Shown: positions 32,395 through 45,230 of the stretch, in pieces
How the letters are laid out: every line of letters begins with the position of its first letter
Position numbering within the stretch: the stretch's first letter is position 1
Assembly (NCBI RefSeq): GCF_007859915.1
Contig: NZ_SJPM01000007.1
Coordinates: 139,298 to 203,297 of the forward strand
Reading direction: 5' to 3'
Length of the DNA stretch: 64,000 bases
From: Neorhodopirellula pilleata
GTDB lineage: Bacteria; Planctomycetota; Planctomycetia; Pirellulales; Pirellulaceae
Notes under the pieces: generated by a model
What the model was told of the DNA's origin: nothing
Seen by the model: only the letters and a program-made list of their open reading frames with translations
The model's database searches: none
Program-made: the position numbers and the translations under genes

Positions 32395-35300
32395 ATGACC
32401 CAGACTTCGCAAAAGAGTGAATCGACTTCGAAACAATCCGGGCCCCGAAAGGGCGCTGGGTTGGATCAATGCCCCAGCAGTGTGGGCCGGGTCGAAGACA
32501 ACGCAAACGCAGTCAAGGCCAAGCCCGCTTATTGGCGAAGCTTGTCGGAGCTGAATCAAAGCGAAGATTTCGCAACGAACTACCTCAACCGCGAGTTCCC
32601 CAAAGCGGCTTCTGAATTTCCCGAGGGCGTTTCGCGCCGTCGTTGGATGCAGTTGATGAGTGCTTCGCTGGCGATGGCGGGCGCGGCGGGTTGTCGTTAT
32701 CCCGAAGAGTTGATCGCCCCGTTCGTGATTCGTCCTGAGGGCCGAATCCCCGGCGAGTCGTACTTGCGTGCGACTAATTTCGAACTCGCCGGCGATGTCT
32801 ACCATTTGCTCGTCAGTTGTGTCGACGGTCGTCCGATCAAGATCGAGCCCAACAACGAGCACCCAGCCGGTGGCGTCGCCGGGCATTACGCGCAGGCATG
32901 TGTGATCGGTCTGTACGATCCCGATCGGGCTCGCGGGGAAACCGGTGTTCCGATTCGTCGCGAAGACAAACGCCGTTTGGAATCGGATTGGGAGTCGTTT
33001 GCGAATTACGGCCAAGCCCTCCTTCGCTCGGTGGGCCAAGGTGACGGTGTGGCAGTCCTGATGCCCCCGACGACTTCGCCGACGACGTTGCGAATGATCG
33101 CCAAATTGCAAGAGAAATTGCCGGCCTCGCAGGTTTGTGTTTACAACGCGATCGACGGCGGGGTGATGGAAGCGGCGACCGCCAAAGCGTTCGGTAAATC
33201 GGCCCGCCAAACGTTCGACTTCTCGGACGCCGAAGTGATCGTTTCGCTGCAGTCGGATTTTCTCGGCAACGCGACCAGTTCACTCAACAACGCCAAGTCG
33301 TTCGCCCAAAACCGCGACCCTGTTCACGGCAAGATGAGCCGTTTGTACGTCGCCGAAGGTGGATACACGACGACCGGCGCAGCGGCCGATGCTCGGCTGG
33401 CGATTCGCCCGAGTCAAATGGCGGCAATGTTGGCCGAATTGGGCCGGCGGGTCGAGAAGGCCAAGTCAGGCAAGCTGGATGCCGCCGAGATGGCGTTGGA
33501 AACGGTGGCCGAACCGGACCAAGCCTACAGCGAAATCTCGCCCGAAGAACGGATGAACCGATTCCTTGATTCGGCCGCCGCCGACCTCGCCGCGGCGGGT
33601 GACAAGGGCGTTGTGATCGTCGGCGAACCGCTCGGTGCCGACTTGGTCGCCGCCGGTATCGACATGAACTCGAAGCTGGGTTCGCTCGGCAAAATTCAGA
33701 AGTTTGTTGCGACACAGGACGGCAAGCTGAAGAATCGAATCGATTTGAAAGAGCTGACCAAGAAAATGAGTGACGGCGTGGTTAACACGGTGTTGATTTT
33801 CGACGCCAACGCCGTACACACCGCTCCCGGCGATGTAGATTTTGCGACCGCGTTGGAACGGGTCGAGCATTCGATCTACTTGGGGATCTACGACGATGAG
33901 ACCGCCGAGTTGTGCGATTGGTCGCTGCCGATGGTTCATCCGCTCGAAAGTTGGGGCGATTGCATCGGCAAAGACGGCCATTATGGGGTTTGCCAACCGC
34001 AGATCCTGCCGTTGCTCGGTGGTCAAACCTCCGCCGAAGTGTTGGCGTTGATGCTCGACGAGCCGACCACGGATATCCAACAAATTGTTCGTCGCACCGC
34101 CGACGAAGTGACCGGTGCCGCGATCAGCGATCGGCAATGGCGGAAGCTGCTTCACGACGGCTATTCGGAAGAACTTGTTGTCGAGTCCGAGCCGATGACC
34201 GCAGCGAGTGTCACGGTGGAGTTGCCTTCGGAAGGTCCCGAAGCGATCGTCGATATCGAAGATCCGACGTTCAAAGATCAGTTCGAAGTCATCTTCACGC
34301 CGAGCGAAGGTCTGTATGACGGTCGTTTCGCAAACATCGGTTGGCTGCAAGAAATGCCGCAATCGATTACCAAGTTGACCTGGGACAACGCGGCCATCAT
34401 GAGCCCCAAGTCCGCGCGGGCGCTGGGGACCAAACATGGCCTGATGGTCACCATTCGAAGAGACGAAGACACGGTTAGTTTGCCCGTCTTTGAAATTCCC
34501 GGATGCGCTCCCGGCGTGATCACGGTTGCCATCGGTTACGGACGAAATCGAGTTGGCATGGTTGGCGGTTTGGCCGGCGAAGACATCCCGACCGTCGGCG
34601 TGGACGTTTCGCCGATCCGCACGACCGAATCGATGGCGTTGGCCTATCCCGTTGAGGCCCGTCCTCGCTTGAATGAATACGAGTTGTGCACGACCCAAGA
34701 CCACTGGGCGATCGACGAACTCGGACGCGATGAAGCCGAGTTCCGCAGCTTCACACTCGTTCGCGAAGGCACGACGGCGCTGTTGAAAAAGCTGCCCGAG
34801 TTCACCGAAGCCAAAGGCCCGCACGTTCCCAAGGTCGGTGTCGCCGGCTCGTTATGGCTTGAACCGATCAATGAGATCGAACGCAGCGAAAGACGAGAAG
34901 ATCAGATTCCCCAATGGGGCATGTCGATCGACTTGACCAAGTGCATCGGTTGCAACGGTTGCGTAATCGCCTGCCAAGCAGAAAACAACGTGCCGATCGT
35001 TGGCAAAGAACAAGTCGGTAAGAGCCGTGAGATGCACTGGTTGCGGATCGACCGGTACTTCCAAGGCGATGAAGACAACGCCGACATCGTTCAAGAACCG
35101 GTCGCTTGCATGCACTGCGAAACGGCTCCGTGTGAACAAGTTTGCCCGGTCGCGGCAACCGTTCACACCAACGACGGAATCAATGCGATGGCTTACAACC
35201 GATGTATCGGCACTCGCTATTGTGCGAACAACTGCCCATACAAAGTTCGTCGATTCAATTACTTCAATTACAACAAAGACGTCGGCGTCGGGTACGGCAT

Positions 35301-35859
35301 CGACGCTTACCCCGGTTCGATCGAGTCGGCCAGTCGCAAATTGCAATCGTTGGTGCTGAACCCTGAGGTCACCGTTCGTGGCCGCGGAGTGATGGAAAAA
35401 TGCACCTACTGCGTCCAACGCGTCGAAAAGGCCAAGATCGAAGCTCGCAAGGACGGTGGTCGTCCGATTGCTGACGGCGACGTGGTCACCGCTTGCCAAG
35501 CGGCCTGTGCCACCGGTGCGATCGAGTTCGGCAACATCGCTGACGAAACCTCACGTGTCAGCAAAGCGAAGTCGGATATTCGCAGCTACGGCATGTTGAC
35601 GCAGCTCAACGTTAAGCCGCGAACGACTTATCTGTCACGGATTCGCAACACGCCGGTCGCCTTGATGACCCGTCCTCAAATCAACGACCTGCTGTTCCTC
35701 GAAGCCCCCCATCATGGCGAACATGGTGAAGGCGAGCATGGTGACCACGGTCACGATGCCCATGGACATGACGACAAAGGACATGACGACGACGCTCACG
35801 GCGACGAGAAAAAGCACTCACGTCGGATGGTCGGCAAGTTCCAGCTTCCGATCGTTTAG
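32395..35859 (+). CDS. actB: Alternative complex III subunit ActB (iron-sulfur protein)
   Basis: 1154 aa. A Tat-like signal starts at SRRRWMQLMSASLAMAG (about residue 82). The long middle is related to molybdopterin oxidoreductases, but ActB is not known to bind molybdenum. The C-terminal third has four ferredoxin-like clusters of cysteines: CIGCNGCVIAC, CMHCETAPCEQVCPV, CIGTRYCANNCPY and CTYCVQRV. The final 40 residues (about 1104-1142) are a His/Asp/Gly-rich tail (HGEHGDHGHDAHGHDDKGHD). Together with ActC it forms the core of the menaquinol:cytochrome c oxidoreductase. Confidence 0.94.
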   Translation: MTQTSQKSESTSKQSGPRKGAGLDQCPSSVGRVEDNANAVKAKPAYWRSLSELNQSEDFATNYLNREFPKAASEFPEGVSRRRWMQLMSASLAMAGAAGCRYPEELIAPFVIRPEGRIPGESYLRATNFELAGDVYHLLVSCVDGRPIKIEPNNEHPAGGVAGHYAQACVIGLYDPDRARGETGVPIRREDKRRLESDWESFANYGQALLRSVGQGDGVAVLMPPTTSPTTLRMIAKLQEKLPASQVCVYNAIDGGVMEAATAKAFGKSARQTFDFSDAEVIVSLQSDFLGNATSSLNNAKSFAQNRDPVHGKMSRLYVAEGGYTTTGAAADARLAIRPSQMAAMLAELGRRVEKAKSGKLDAAEMALETVAEPDQAYSEISPEERMNRFLDSAAADLAAAGDKGVVIVGEPLGADLVAAGIDMNSKLGSLGKIQKFVATQDGKLKNRIDLKELTKKMSDGVVNTVLIFDANAVHTAPGDVDFATALERVEHSIYLGIYDDETAELCDWSLPMVHPLESWGDCIGKDGHYGVCQPQILPLLGGQTSAEVLALMLDEPTTDIQQIVRRTADEVTGAAISDRQWRKLLHDGYSEELVVESEPMTAASVTVELPSEGPEAIVDIEDPTFKDQFEVIFTPSEGLYDGRFANIGWLQEMPQSITKLTWDNAAIMSPKSARALGTKHGLMVTIRRDEDTVSLPVFEIPGCAPGVITVAIGYGRNRVGMVGGLAGEDIPTVGVDVSPIRTTESMALAYPVEARPRLNEYELCTTQDHWAIDELGRDEAEFRSFTLVREGTTALLKKLPEFTEAKGPHVPKVGVAGSLWLEPINEIERSERREDQIPQWGMSIDLTKCIGCNGCVIACQAENNVPIVGKEQVGKSREMHWLRIDRYFQGDEDNADIVQEPVACMHCETAPCEQVCPVAATVHTNDGINAMAYNRCIGTRYCANNCPYKVRRFNYFNYNKDVGVGYGIDAYPGSIESASRKLQSLVLNPEVTVRGRGVMEKCTYCVQRVEKAKIEARKDGGRPIADGDVVTACQAACATGAIEFGNIADETSRVSKAKSDIRSYGMLTQLNVKPRTTYLSRIRNTPVALMTRPQINDLLFLEAPHHGEHGEGEHGDHGHDAHGHDDKGHDDDAHGDEKKHSRRMVGKFQLPIV

Positions 35860-35906
35860 TACCGAATTGATTTCAAACTTCCAACTTCTCATTTCAAACT
35901 TCATCC

Positions 35907-37325
<1,419 letters not shown>

Positions 37326-37424
37326 CATTACTTGATAGAGTTGTTCGAAGTCCTGTTTTCCAGACGATAGTCCGTCGGTCAGCAATCCCGACCGTTTGTT
37401 CAAACGCTTTTTGAAATCATCCTG

Positions 37425-39377
37425 ATGGCTACCACCCTCACCCAACCGAAAACCACTCCCGCGTCGACATCGACGTCCGGCGAAGCAAAGAAAGTCCACG
37501 GCGTCGTTGCCGAGTTTTCGGATGTCGATTCGTTGTTGGCCGCCTGCCGTCGCGTGCGAGATGCGGGTTACACCAAGGCGGACGCATTCACACCGTTCCC
37601 CGTTCACGGGATCGACACGGCACTGGGGATCAAGCCAACGGTATTGCCTTGGATCGCTCTGGCCGCCGGTTTGACGGGGACCTGTATCGCGTTGACGATG
37701 CAAATCTGGATGAACGGGATCGATTACCCCTACATCATCTCAGGCAAACCCTATATCTCGTTGCCGGCGTTCATTCCGGTGACGTTCGAGCTGACCATTC
37801 TGTTGGCATCCTTCGGGACGTTTTTTGGCATGTGGGCGCTCAACGGGTTGCCCAAGTTCAGCAATCCGATGTTCACCAGTCCACGGTTCGATCGTGCGAC
37901 CGACGACACATTTTTCCTTTTCCTCGATGCCAAAGACAGTCGATTTGACGAAGCCGGGGCCAAGAATCTGTTGTCCGATTTGGGCGGTGAGTTCATCGAG
38001 ACGGTCGTCGAGGACGACACTCCCAAGACGATTCCCAAGGTGTTGCTGGTAGGTTTGGCGACGTTGATCGCGTTGTCGATGATCCCGGCTTTGGTGGTCG
38101 CGCGGATGCGAGTGACCAAGAGCGAATCGCCACGTTTCCATATCTTCCCAGACATGGACTTCTCGCCCGCCAAGGACGCTCAACAAACATCGACCTTGTT
38201 CGCCGACGGACGTGCCAACCGACCCGACGTACCCGGAACGGTCAGCCGCGGAGCTCTGGATTGGGACCTGGATTTCCAAACCGGGATCAACATGGAAGAA
38301 CTCGCCCGCATCGATGCCCCTCGCGCTCAGCGTCTCGTTGCGATGATGCAATCGGACGAGCCGACCGGGGACGATGAAGTTGTGGAGGTAGTCGAGGAAA
38401 CGACCAAGCCGGAGCCTGCCGAAGAAAAGAAGCCTGAACCGAAAAAGGAAGAGGCAGACAAGCCCGAGCCGAAGAAAGAAGAACCCAAGAAAGCTGACGC
38501 TGAGAAAGCTGGCGATGAGAAAGCAAAGGCTGACGAAGCGAAGGCCGAAGACGCTAAGTCCGAAGAAGTTAAATCTGAGGAACCGAAGTCGGATGAACCT
38601 GAGATGAAGTCGGAATCGAAGCCCGAGGCGGAAAAGTCCGAAGAGCCCAAGGCTGAAGAGAAGAAGCCTGAAGAGCCGAAGGCAGAAGAGAAGAAGGCTG
38701 AAGAGAAGAAATCCGAGGAAATGAAACCCGAGGACAAGAAGCCCGAGGACAAGAAGCCGGAAGAAGAAAAGCCAGAACCGAGCAAACCGGAACCGATGCC
38801 TGAGCCGAAGTCTGAATCGACACCGGATTCGAAACCGGCGGAGAAACCCGCGATGCCGGAGTCACTCCAGCCCGCGACCGGAGACACATCGGCAGCCGCC
38901 GCCCCCGCCGCTGTCGACAACACGCCTTGGCTGAAGCAAAACCCACTCGTATTGAGCGAAGCCGTTCTTCAACAGGGACAACAGCAATTCAATATTTATT
39001 GCTCGGTCTGCCACGGCATGAACGGGGCCGGAAATGGTTTGGTCAATCAGCGTGCCCAACAAATCCTGGCAACCACTTGGACGCCGCCATCGAACATGCA
39101 CGACGTGACGCTGCACCAAGACGCCTATCCCGACGGCAAGCTATTCAGCACGATCACCAACGGCATCCGCAAGATGCCCGGTTATGCGTCGCAAATCAAA
39201 GCCCATGATCGTTGGGCGATCGTCGCTTACGTTCGCGCTCTGCAAGCGAGCCGATCGGCGTCGCTCGATGACGTGCCCGCGTCTCAGCGGGAGTCGGTGA
39301 AGCAACTTCAAGAGAAGATTCAAGCTGATTTGAAAAAGGCCGCCGAAGCCGAAGCCGCCAAGGCTGCTGCGACCTAA
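37425..39377 (+). CDS. ActD-ActE fusion: DUF3341 membrane domain plus monoheme cytochrome c
   Basis: 650 aa. Residues 25-200 are ActD (DUF3341): GVVAEFSDVDSLLAACRRVR followed by two TMs. After a third TM (about 205-225) an ActE-type segment appears (LFADGRANRPDVPGTVSRG). Residues about 326-485 are a low-complexity Lys/Pro/Glu spacer. The cytochrome c domain then has CSVCHG near residue 526 and the Met ligand in RKMPGYA near 583. The spacer thus splits the ActE part itself. In characterised complexes ActD and ActE are separate chains. Function should be electron exit from complex III to the oxidase. Confidence 0.92.
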   Translation: MATTLTQPKTTPASTSTSGEAKKVHGVVAEFSDVDSLLAACRRVRDAGYTKADAFTPFPVHGIDTALGIKPTVLPWIALAAGLTGTCIALTMQIWMNGIDYPYIISGKPYISLPAFIPVTFELTILLASFGTFFGMWALNGLPKFSNPMFTSPRFDRATDDTFFLFLDAKDSRFDEAGAKNLLSDLGGEFIETVVEDDTPKTIPKVLLVGLATLIALSMIPALVVARMRVTKSESPRFHIFPDMDFSPAKDAQQTSTLFADGRANRPDVPGTVSRGALDWDLDFQTGINMEELARIDAPRAQRLVAMMQSDEPTGDDEVVEVVEETTKPEPAEEKKPEPKKEEADKPEPKKEEPKKADAEKAGDEKAKADEAKAEDAKSEEVKSEEPKSDEPEMKSESKPEAEKSEEPKAEEKKPEEPKAEEKKAEEKKSEEMKPEDKKPEDKKPEEEKPEPSKPEPMPEPKSESTPDSKPAEKPAMPESLQPATGDTSAAAAPAAVDNTPWLKQNPLVLSEAVLQQGQQQFNIYCSVCHGMNGAGNGLVNQRAQQILATTWTPPSNMHDVTLHQDAYPDGKLFSTITNGIRKMPGYASQIKAHDRWAIVAYVRALQASRSASLDDVPASQRESVKQLQEKIQADLKKAAEAEAAKAAAT

Positions 39378-39499
39378 ACCCTTATTAGAGACCCTGACGC
39401 TTCATCGGAAAGTTATCACGACTTTCGCCAACACGAACGAAACGCTCACCCCGTTTCACCACCAACACACCTCCCACGTCCTTCGATTTCAACGCTCCC

Positions 39500-40750
39500 A
39501 TGTCACACCATGCCGTCCCTCTAAAACCCGCGGATGATCCGGCGTTTCAATTGCCGGCTAAGCTTTCGGGGTTGTCGTTTCCGTTGTGCATCGTCGGCCT
39601 GATTGCGTTGGTCGGCGGTTCGTTTCTCGGGACCGCCTCGCTCGGCGGACGCTTCGGAATGTCGTCTTACTTGACGGCATACATGTACGCGTTGACGCTT
39701 GCGTTGGGCTCGATGTTCTTTGTCCTGATCCAGCATCTCGCTCGGGCGGGATGGAGCGTTGTGGTCCGCCGGATCGCCGAGCTAATGATGATCATGATCA
39801 TCCCCTTGGCGATTTTGTTTATCCCGATCGTTTGGTCCGCCTACGCCGGTTCGCTGTACTCGTGGAGTGACCCAGGCTATCAAGCCGAGCACGGTGTTCC
39901 CGCCTTGGTATGGGCCGAGAAACTGCGTTGGCTCAATCCCGGCTGGTTTGCGTTTCGGGCCGTGTTGTATTTGACGATTTGGTGCGGCATCGCGTGGTGG
40001 TATTTTTCCAAGAGCCAACTCCAAGACCAAACCGGTGAAATCACACTGACCGAACGGATGCAAGCTCGCAGCGGTCCGTGCGTGATCCTTTTCGCATTCT
40101 GCACCTCGTTCGCGGCGTTTGATTGGGTGATGAGTTTGGCCCCGATGTGGTTTTCGACCATGTTCGGCGTTTACATCTTCACCGGCAGCATCCTGTCGGC
40201 CCACTGCGCGATCGCATTGCTCAGTTTCATTCTCCAGAAACAAGGTGCGATGCGAGACGAAGTGACCGTGGAACACTACCACGATTTGGGCAAATTGATC
40301 TTCGGGTTCATTTGCTTTTGGGGCTACATCTCGTTCAGCCAATACATGCTGATATGGTACGGCAACATTCCTGAGGAAACGCACTGGTACGCCACCCGCT
40401 ACCCGGGCTTCTCGGAAACCTGGGGGCCGATCTCGATCGCATTGATGGTGCTGCACTGGGGGCTTCCGTTTGCGGGCATCATGAGCCGTCACGTGCGTCG
40501 TCGACCCTGGGCGGTCGCGTTTTGGAGTGCTTACATCTTGGTTCTGCACTTCGTCGACCTGTACTGGGCGATCGTTCCCGAAGCCGGCATCGGAGCGGGC
40601 GGGGCGGTCGGTGTTGCCTCGACGTTGTTGTGTGTGGTGGGCATGATCGCACTGATGCTCGGACTCGTTCTGATCGTGGCCGGAAATTCCAAATTGTTGC
40701 CCGTGCGTGACCCCCGTTTGGGCGAGTCATTGGCGTTTGAAAACTTTTAA
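39500..40750 (+). CDS. actF: Alternative complex III subunit ActF (NrfD-like)
   Basis: 416 aa, about ten TM helices, a paralogue of ActC in the same operon. Motifs include LGSMFFVLIQHLARAGW, WSDPGYQAEHG and FGFICFWGYISFSQYMLIWY. ActF is a membrane subunit of the complex with no cofactor of its own. The preceding gap (122 bp) has no gene. Confidence 0.93.
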   Translation: MSHHAVPLKPADDPAFQLPAKLSGLSFPLCIVGLIALVGGSFLGTASLGGRFGMSSYLTAYMYALTLALGSMFFVLIQHLARAGWSVVVRRIAELMMIMIIPLAILFIPIVWSAYAGSLYSWSDPGYQAEHGVPALVWAEKLRWLNPGWFAFRAVLYLTIWCGIAWWYFSKSQLQDQTGEITLTERMQARSGPCVILFAFCTSFAAFDWVMSLAPMWFSTMFGVYIFTGSILSAHCAIALLSFILQKQGAMRDEVTVEHYHDLGKLIFGFICFWGYISFSQYMLIWYGNIPEETHWYATRYPGFSETWGPISIALMVLHWGLPFAGIMSRHVRRRPWAVAFWSAYILVLHFVDLYWAIVPEAGIGAGGAVGVASTLLCVVGMIALMLGLVLIVAGNSKLLPVRDPRLGESLAFENF

Positions 40751-40773
40751 TCTCCCTATTCTGTAGAAACAAA

Positions 40774-41079
40774 ATGGCTGCCTACGACGACTTAAACGGC
40801 AAGCGAATTGCAACAATTAGCGTGATCTCCATCGTGGTGACTGCGGTTACCGTCTTAGCGGTTCAGGTGCTGTATTTCGCGATGGCCGGCTACGTGGACG
40901 ATCAAAAAGTTCAGTCGTCCAGCTATCTCCGACAGAATCGGGTTTTGGCCGACCAAGCGGAGGAAATTTCGAAGTACGGTGTCGATCCCGAAACCGGAAA
41001 AATCACCGTGCCGATCGGCGAAGTGATGAAGAAAATGGCCGCCCAGGCATCCGACGAACCCACCAGCGACGAAGCTTAA
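40774..41079 (+). CDS. Small single-span membrane protein of the respiratory operon
   Basis: 101 aa, with one TM (about residues 15-37) and a polar C-terminal part (QSSSYLRQNRVLADQAEEIS, then VDPETGKITVPIGEVMKKMA). It lies 23 nt after actF and 20 nt before SCO. The phrase ending IPIGEAM-like after a short repeat resembles small proteins beside ActF in other planctomycetes, perhaps an accessory subunit comparable in place to ActG. Function is not established. Confidence 0.75.
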   Translation: MAAYDDLNGKRIATISVISIVVTAVTVLAVQVLYFAMAGYVDDQKVQSSSYLRQNRVLADQAEEISKYGVDPETGKITVPIGEVMKKMAAQASDEPTSDEA

Positions 41080-41099
41080 TAGCGATTCAATTCACCCAC

Positions 41100-42023
41100 A
41101 TGCTGTCTTTCACCAACTCTTACCGACTTGATTCGACCTCGGGCGTTCGCCTGGCGGTGGGGTTATGTCTGTTGGCTTGGTTCAGCCAAACCGCCGTCGC
41201 CCAGCCCAACACGGGGCCGATGCAGGAAGGTGCCGACGTCATTCTGAACGACCGCATCGATCGCGAAGTTCGCGACGTGACGGTGGAGCAGAAACTCGGT
41301 GCTCAAGTCTCGAAAGATTTGCCGCTGATCAATTCTCTCGGCCAAAAGAAGCGGCTCGGCGATTATCTCGACGGCAAGCGACCTTTGATCTTAACGCTCA
41401 ATTACAGCAACTGCCCGATGCTGTGCAACGTGCAGCTGAACCAGCTCGCCCAATCACTCGAGAAAGCTGAGTTGCAAATTGGTGACGACTATCAATTACT
41501 CAGCGTGAGTATCGATCCCAAGGATACCGACCAACGACTCCGCGAGACGAAGGCCAAATACATCGAACAGGTCCCCTCGCACAAGAACGCGTCGAGCGGA
41601 TGGGAATTCACCCGCACGACCGCAGCGGTGGTCAAGAAGTTGGCGGACGAAGTCGGGTTTTCCTACAAATACAATTCGACGACAAAGGAATACGCACACC
41701 CGGCGATGCTCGCGTTTCTCTCACCCGATGGCGTGATCACGCGTTACTCCCTGGGCGTGGCTTTTCCACCCGACCAGATGAAGCTCGCGTTGGTGGAAGC
41801 CGGACAAGGTGAAGTCGGCGGCATCGTCGATCAATTCGTATTGTGGTGCTACAGCTACGATCCGGCGGAAAACAGCTACGTGGCTCAGTCGTGGAAGATC
41901 ATGCGACTCGGCGGCGCGGTCACAATCTTCATGATGTTCTTGGTCCTACTGCCCTACTGGGTCGGGGACAAAGGCAACCCGAACACACCAAAGAGTCGCC
42001 CCGAAGCAAACCCAACTCCCTAG
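41100..42023 (+). CDS. SCO family copper chaperone (operon copy)
   Basis: 307 aa. A signal-like N-terminal hydrophobic stretch (about 17-35) and a C-terminal TM (about 275-295, AVTIFMMFLVLLPYWVG) bracket a thioredoxin-like domain. Copper ligands are CPMLC (C105, C109) and H200 (EYAHPAMLAF). The location between complex III and oxidase genes fits copper delivery to the CuA site of the adjacent subunit II. It differs in architecture from the shorter SCO1 at 7822. Confidence 0.92.
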   Translation: MLSFTNSYRLDSTSGVRLAVGLCLLAWFSQTAVAQPNTGPMQEGADVILNDRIDREVRDVTVEQKLGAQVSKDLPLINSLGQKKRLGDYLDGKRPLILTLNYSNCPMLCNVQLNQLAQSLEKAELQIGDDYQLLSVSIDPKDTDQRLRETKAKYIEQVPSHKNASSGWEFTRTTAAVVKKLADEVGFSYKYNSTTKEYAHPAMLAFLSPDGVITRYSLGVAFPPDQMKLALVEAGQGEVGGIVDQFVLWCYSYDPAENSYVAQSWKIMRLGGAVTIFMMFLVLLPYWVGDKGNPNTPKSRPEANPTP

Positions 42024-42122
42024 CGGACCCAACGATCAACACGTCGAAGTTCTTGGCGAATTTCACGACCTATATCCCATACAACGATACGTTCCTTTGA
42101 CAACCGATTTGGTTGAACGACC

Positions 42123-43268
42123 ATGATTGCGGCAATTGAAAACCTGATGCAAGTTCCTTTCCATTCAGGAAGCCTTGGCTTCCTCGCCGACATCGAAGAT
42201 AGCTTTTGGTTCCCCAAGCAAGCTTCTTCCTTCGCCGCTGAAGTGGATTGGGTCTATGACATGATCCTGTACGTTTGCCTGGTGTTCTTCATCCCGATGA
42301 TGGCGTTCATGGTGTGGACGATGATCAAGTACACCAAGGCAAAGGGCACCAAGGCCGAGAGCCAACTGTCCCACCACACCGCCCTTGAACTCACCTGGTC
42401 GGTCGGGCCTTCGATCCTGTTGGTTTGGATGTTCGTTCAAGGTTCGATCTCGTACCTCGATATGCGAACGCCTCCCGAAGGTTCCTACGACGTCGGTGTC
42501 CAAGCCTTCAAGTGGGGTTGGACGATGGATTACGGTGCGGGCACGTTCCATCCGGAACTGCACATCGTCAAAGACGAACCGACCAAGCTATCGATGCGCA
42601 GCACCGACGTGATTCATAGTCTGTTCGTGCCGGCGTTCCGGGCGAAGAAGGACATCGTACCGGGCCGATACAACTACATGTGGTTCAAGCCGACCGTCGC
42701 CAGCGAGAAGGTTTCCGACGACGTCTTGGCCAAGGCAACCGAACAGAATAAGGGCGTACCATGGGACTACGACAAGCACCAGTTTACTCCCGAGGGATAT
42801 ACGTTCTTTGACCTGTACTGCACCGAATACTGTGGTACCAACCACTCTGAAATGCAAACCGCTGTCGTGGTCCACGAAACGCAAGAGGAACTCGATGCGT
42901 GGATCAAAGCAAACAGCGTCAAACCTCCGGATATGCCCCCGGCTACTTGGGGAAATCTAATGTACAATCGACGAGGATGTTCAGGCTGCCACTCGATCGA
43001 CGGTACGAAGTTAGTTGGCCCGTCGTTCAAGGATTTGTACGGGTCGCGGCACGGGCTCACCTCCGGTGACGAAGTCGTCGTCGACGACAATTACATCCGC
43101 GAGTCGATCTTGATGCCCAAGGCCAAAGTGGTCGCTGGATACCAACCGGTCATGCCCAGCTACAAGGGGCAACTCAGCGACGATGACATTGCGTCGATCA
43201 TCGAATACCTCAAAGAGCTCAGCTCGACCCAGCCCGCACCCGCCGAACCGGCGATGACGGCAAATTAG
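42123..43268 (+). CDS. ctaC: Cytochrome c oxidase subunit II with cytochrome c domain (caa3 type)
   Basis: 381 aa. Two TM helices lie in the first 110 residues, and the cupredoxin domain carries the CuA ligands in YCTEYCGTNHSEM (about residues 232-245). A fused C-terminal cytochrome c has CSGCHS (about 286-291) and a Met ligand in VMPSYKG. The fusion marks a caa3-type oxidase that can take electrons directly from the complex III cytochrome. Confidence 0.96.
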   Translation: MIAAIENLMQVPFHSGSLGFLADIEDSFWFPKQASSFAAEVDWVYDMILYVCLVFFIPMMAFMVWTMIKYTKAKGTKAESQLSHHTALELTWSVGPSILLVWMFVQGSISYLDMRTPPEGSYDVGVQAFKWGWTMDYGAGTFHPELHIVKDEPTKLSMRSTDVIHSLFVPAFRAKKDIVPGRYNYMWFKPTVASEKVSDDVLAKATEQNKGVPWDYDKHQFTPEGYTFFDLYCTEYCGTNHSEMQTAVVVHETQEELDAWIKANSVKPPDMPPATWGNLMYNRRGCSGCHSIDGTKLVGPSFKDLYGSRHGLTSGDEVVVDDNYIRESILMPKAKVVAGYQPVMPSYKGQLSDDDIASIIEYLKELSSTQPAPAEPAMTAN

Positions 43269-43351
43269 ACTTTTTAAAAACTCCGAACGGCCGCCCCGTT
43301 CGATCAACCATCCAATCCAATCACAACGAACTTCGACGAAGAGGTGACTTC

Positions 43352-45094
<1,743 letters not shown>

Positions 45095-45230
45095 ATAAGT
45101 AACTCGCCGTATGCGGCGAAATGTCTCGCTGATCGTCTCGTGCATCCATGGGACGATCGGCTATAACTTGCGTCGGCGTTCGGAATGACGTCGGCTTCCA
45201 TTTTAGCTCATCCATGCAGTCGTCCCGATA

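Noticed and set aside
32125..34824. Long minus-strand ORFs (361 and 452 codons) opposite actA/actB
   Set aside because: Shadows of a well-supported gene; no motifs, no ribosome sites.
32395..35859. Annotation of ActB as a molybdopterin oxidoreductase
   Set aside because: The neighbours are all alternative complex III subunits, and ActB of that complex is not known to bind molybdenum.
38327..38923. Ser/Gly-rich 198-codon minus-strand ORF
   Set aside because: Reverse image of the KPE-rich spacer of the ActD-ActE gene; the low complexity explains the open frame.
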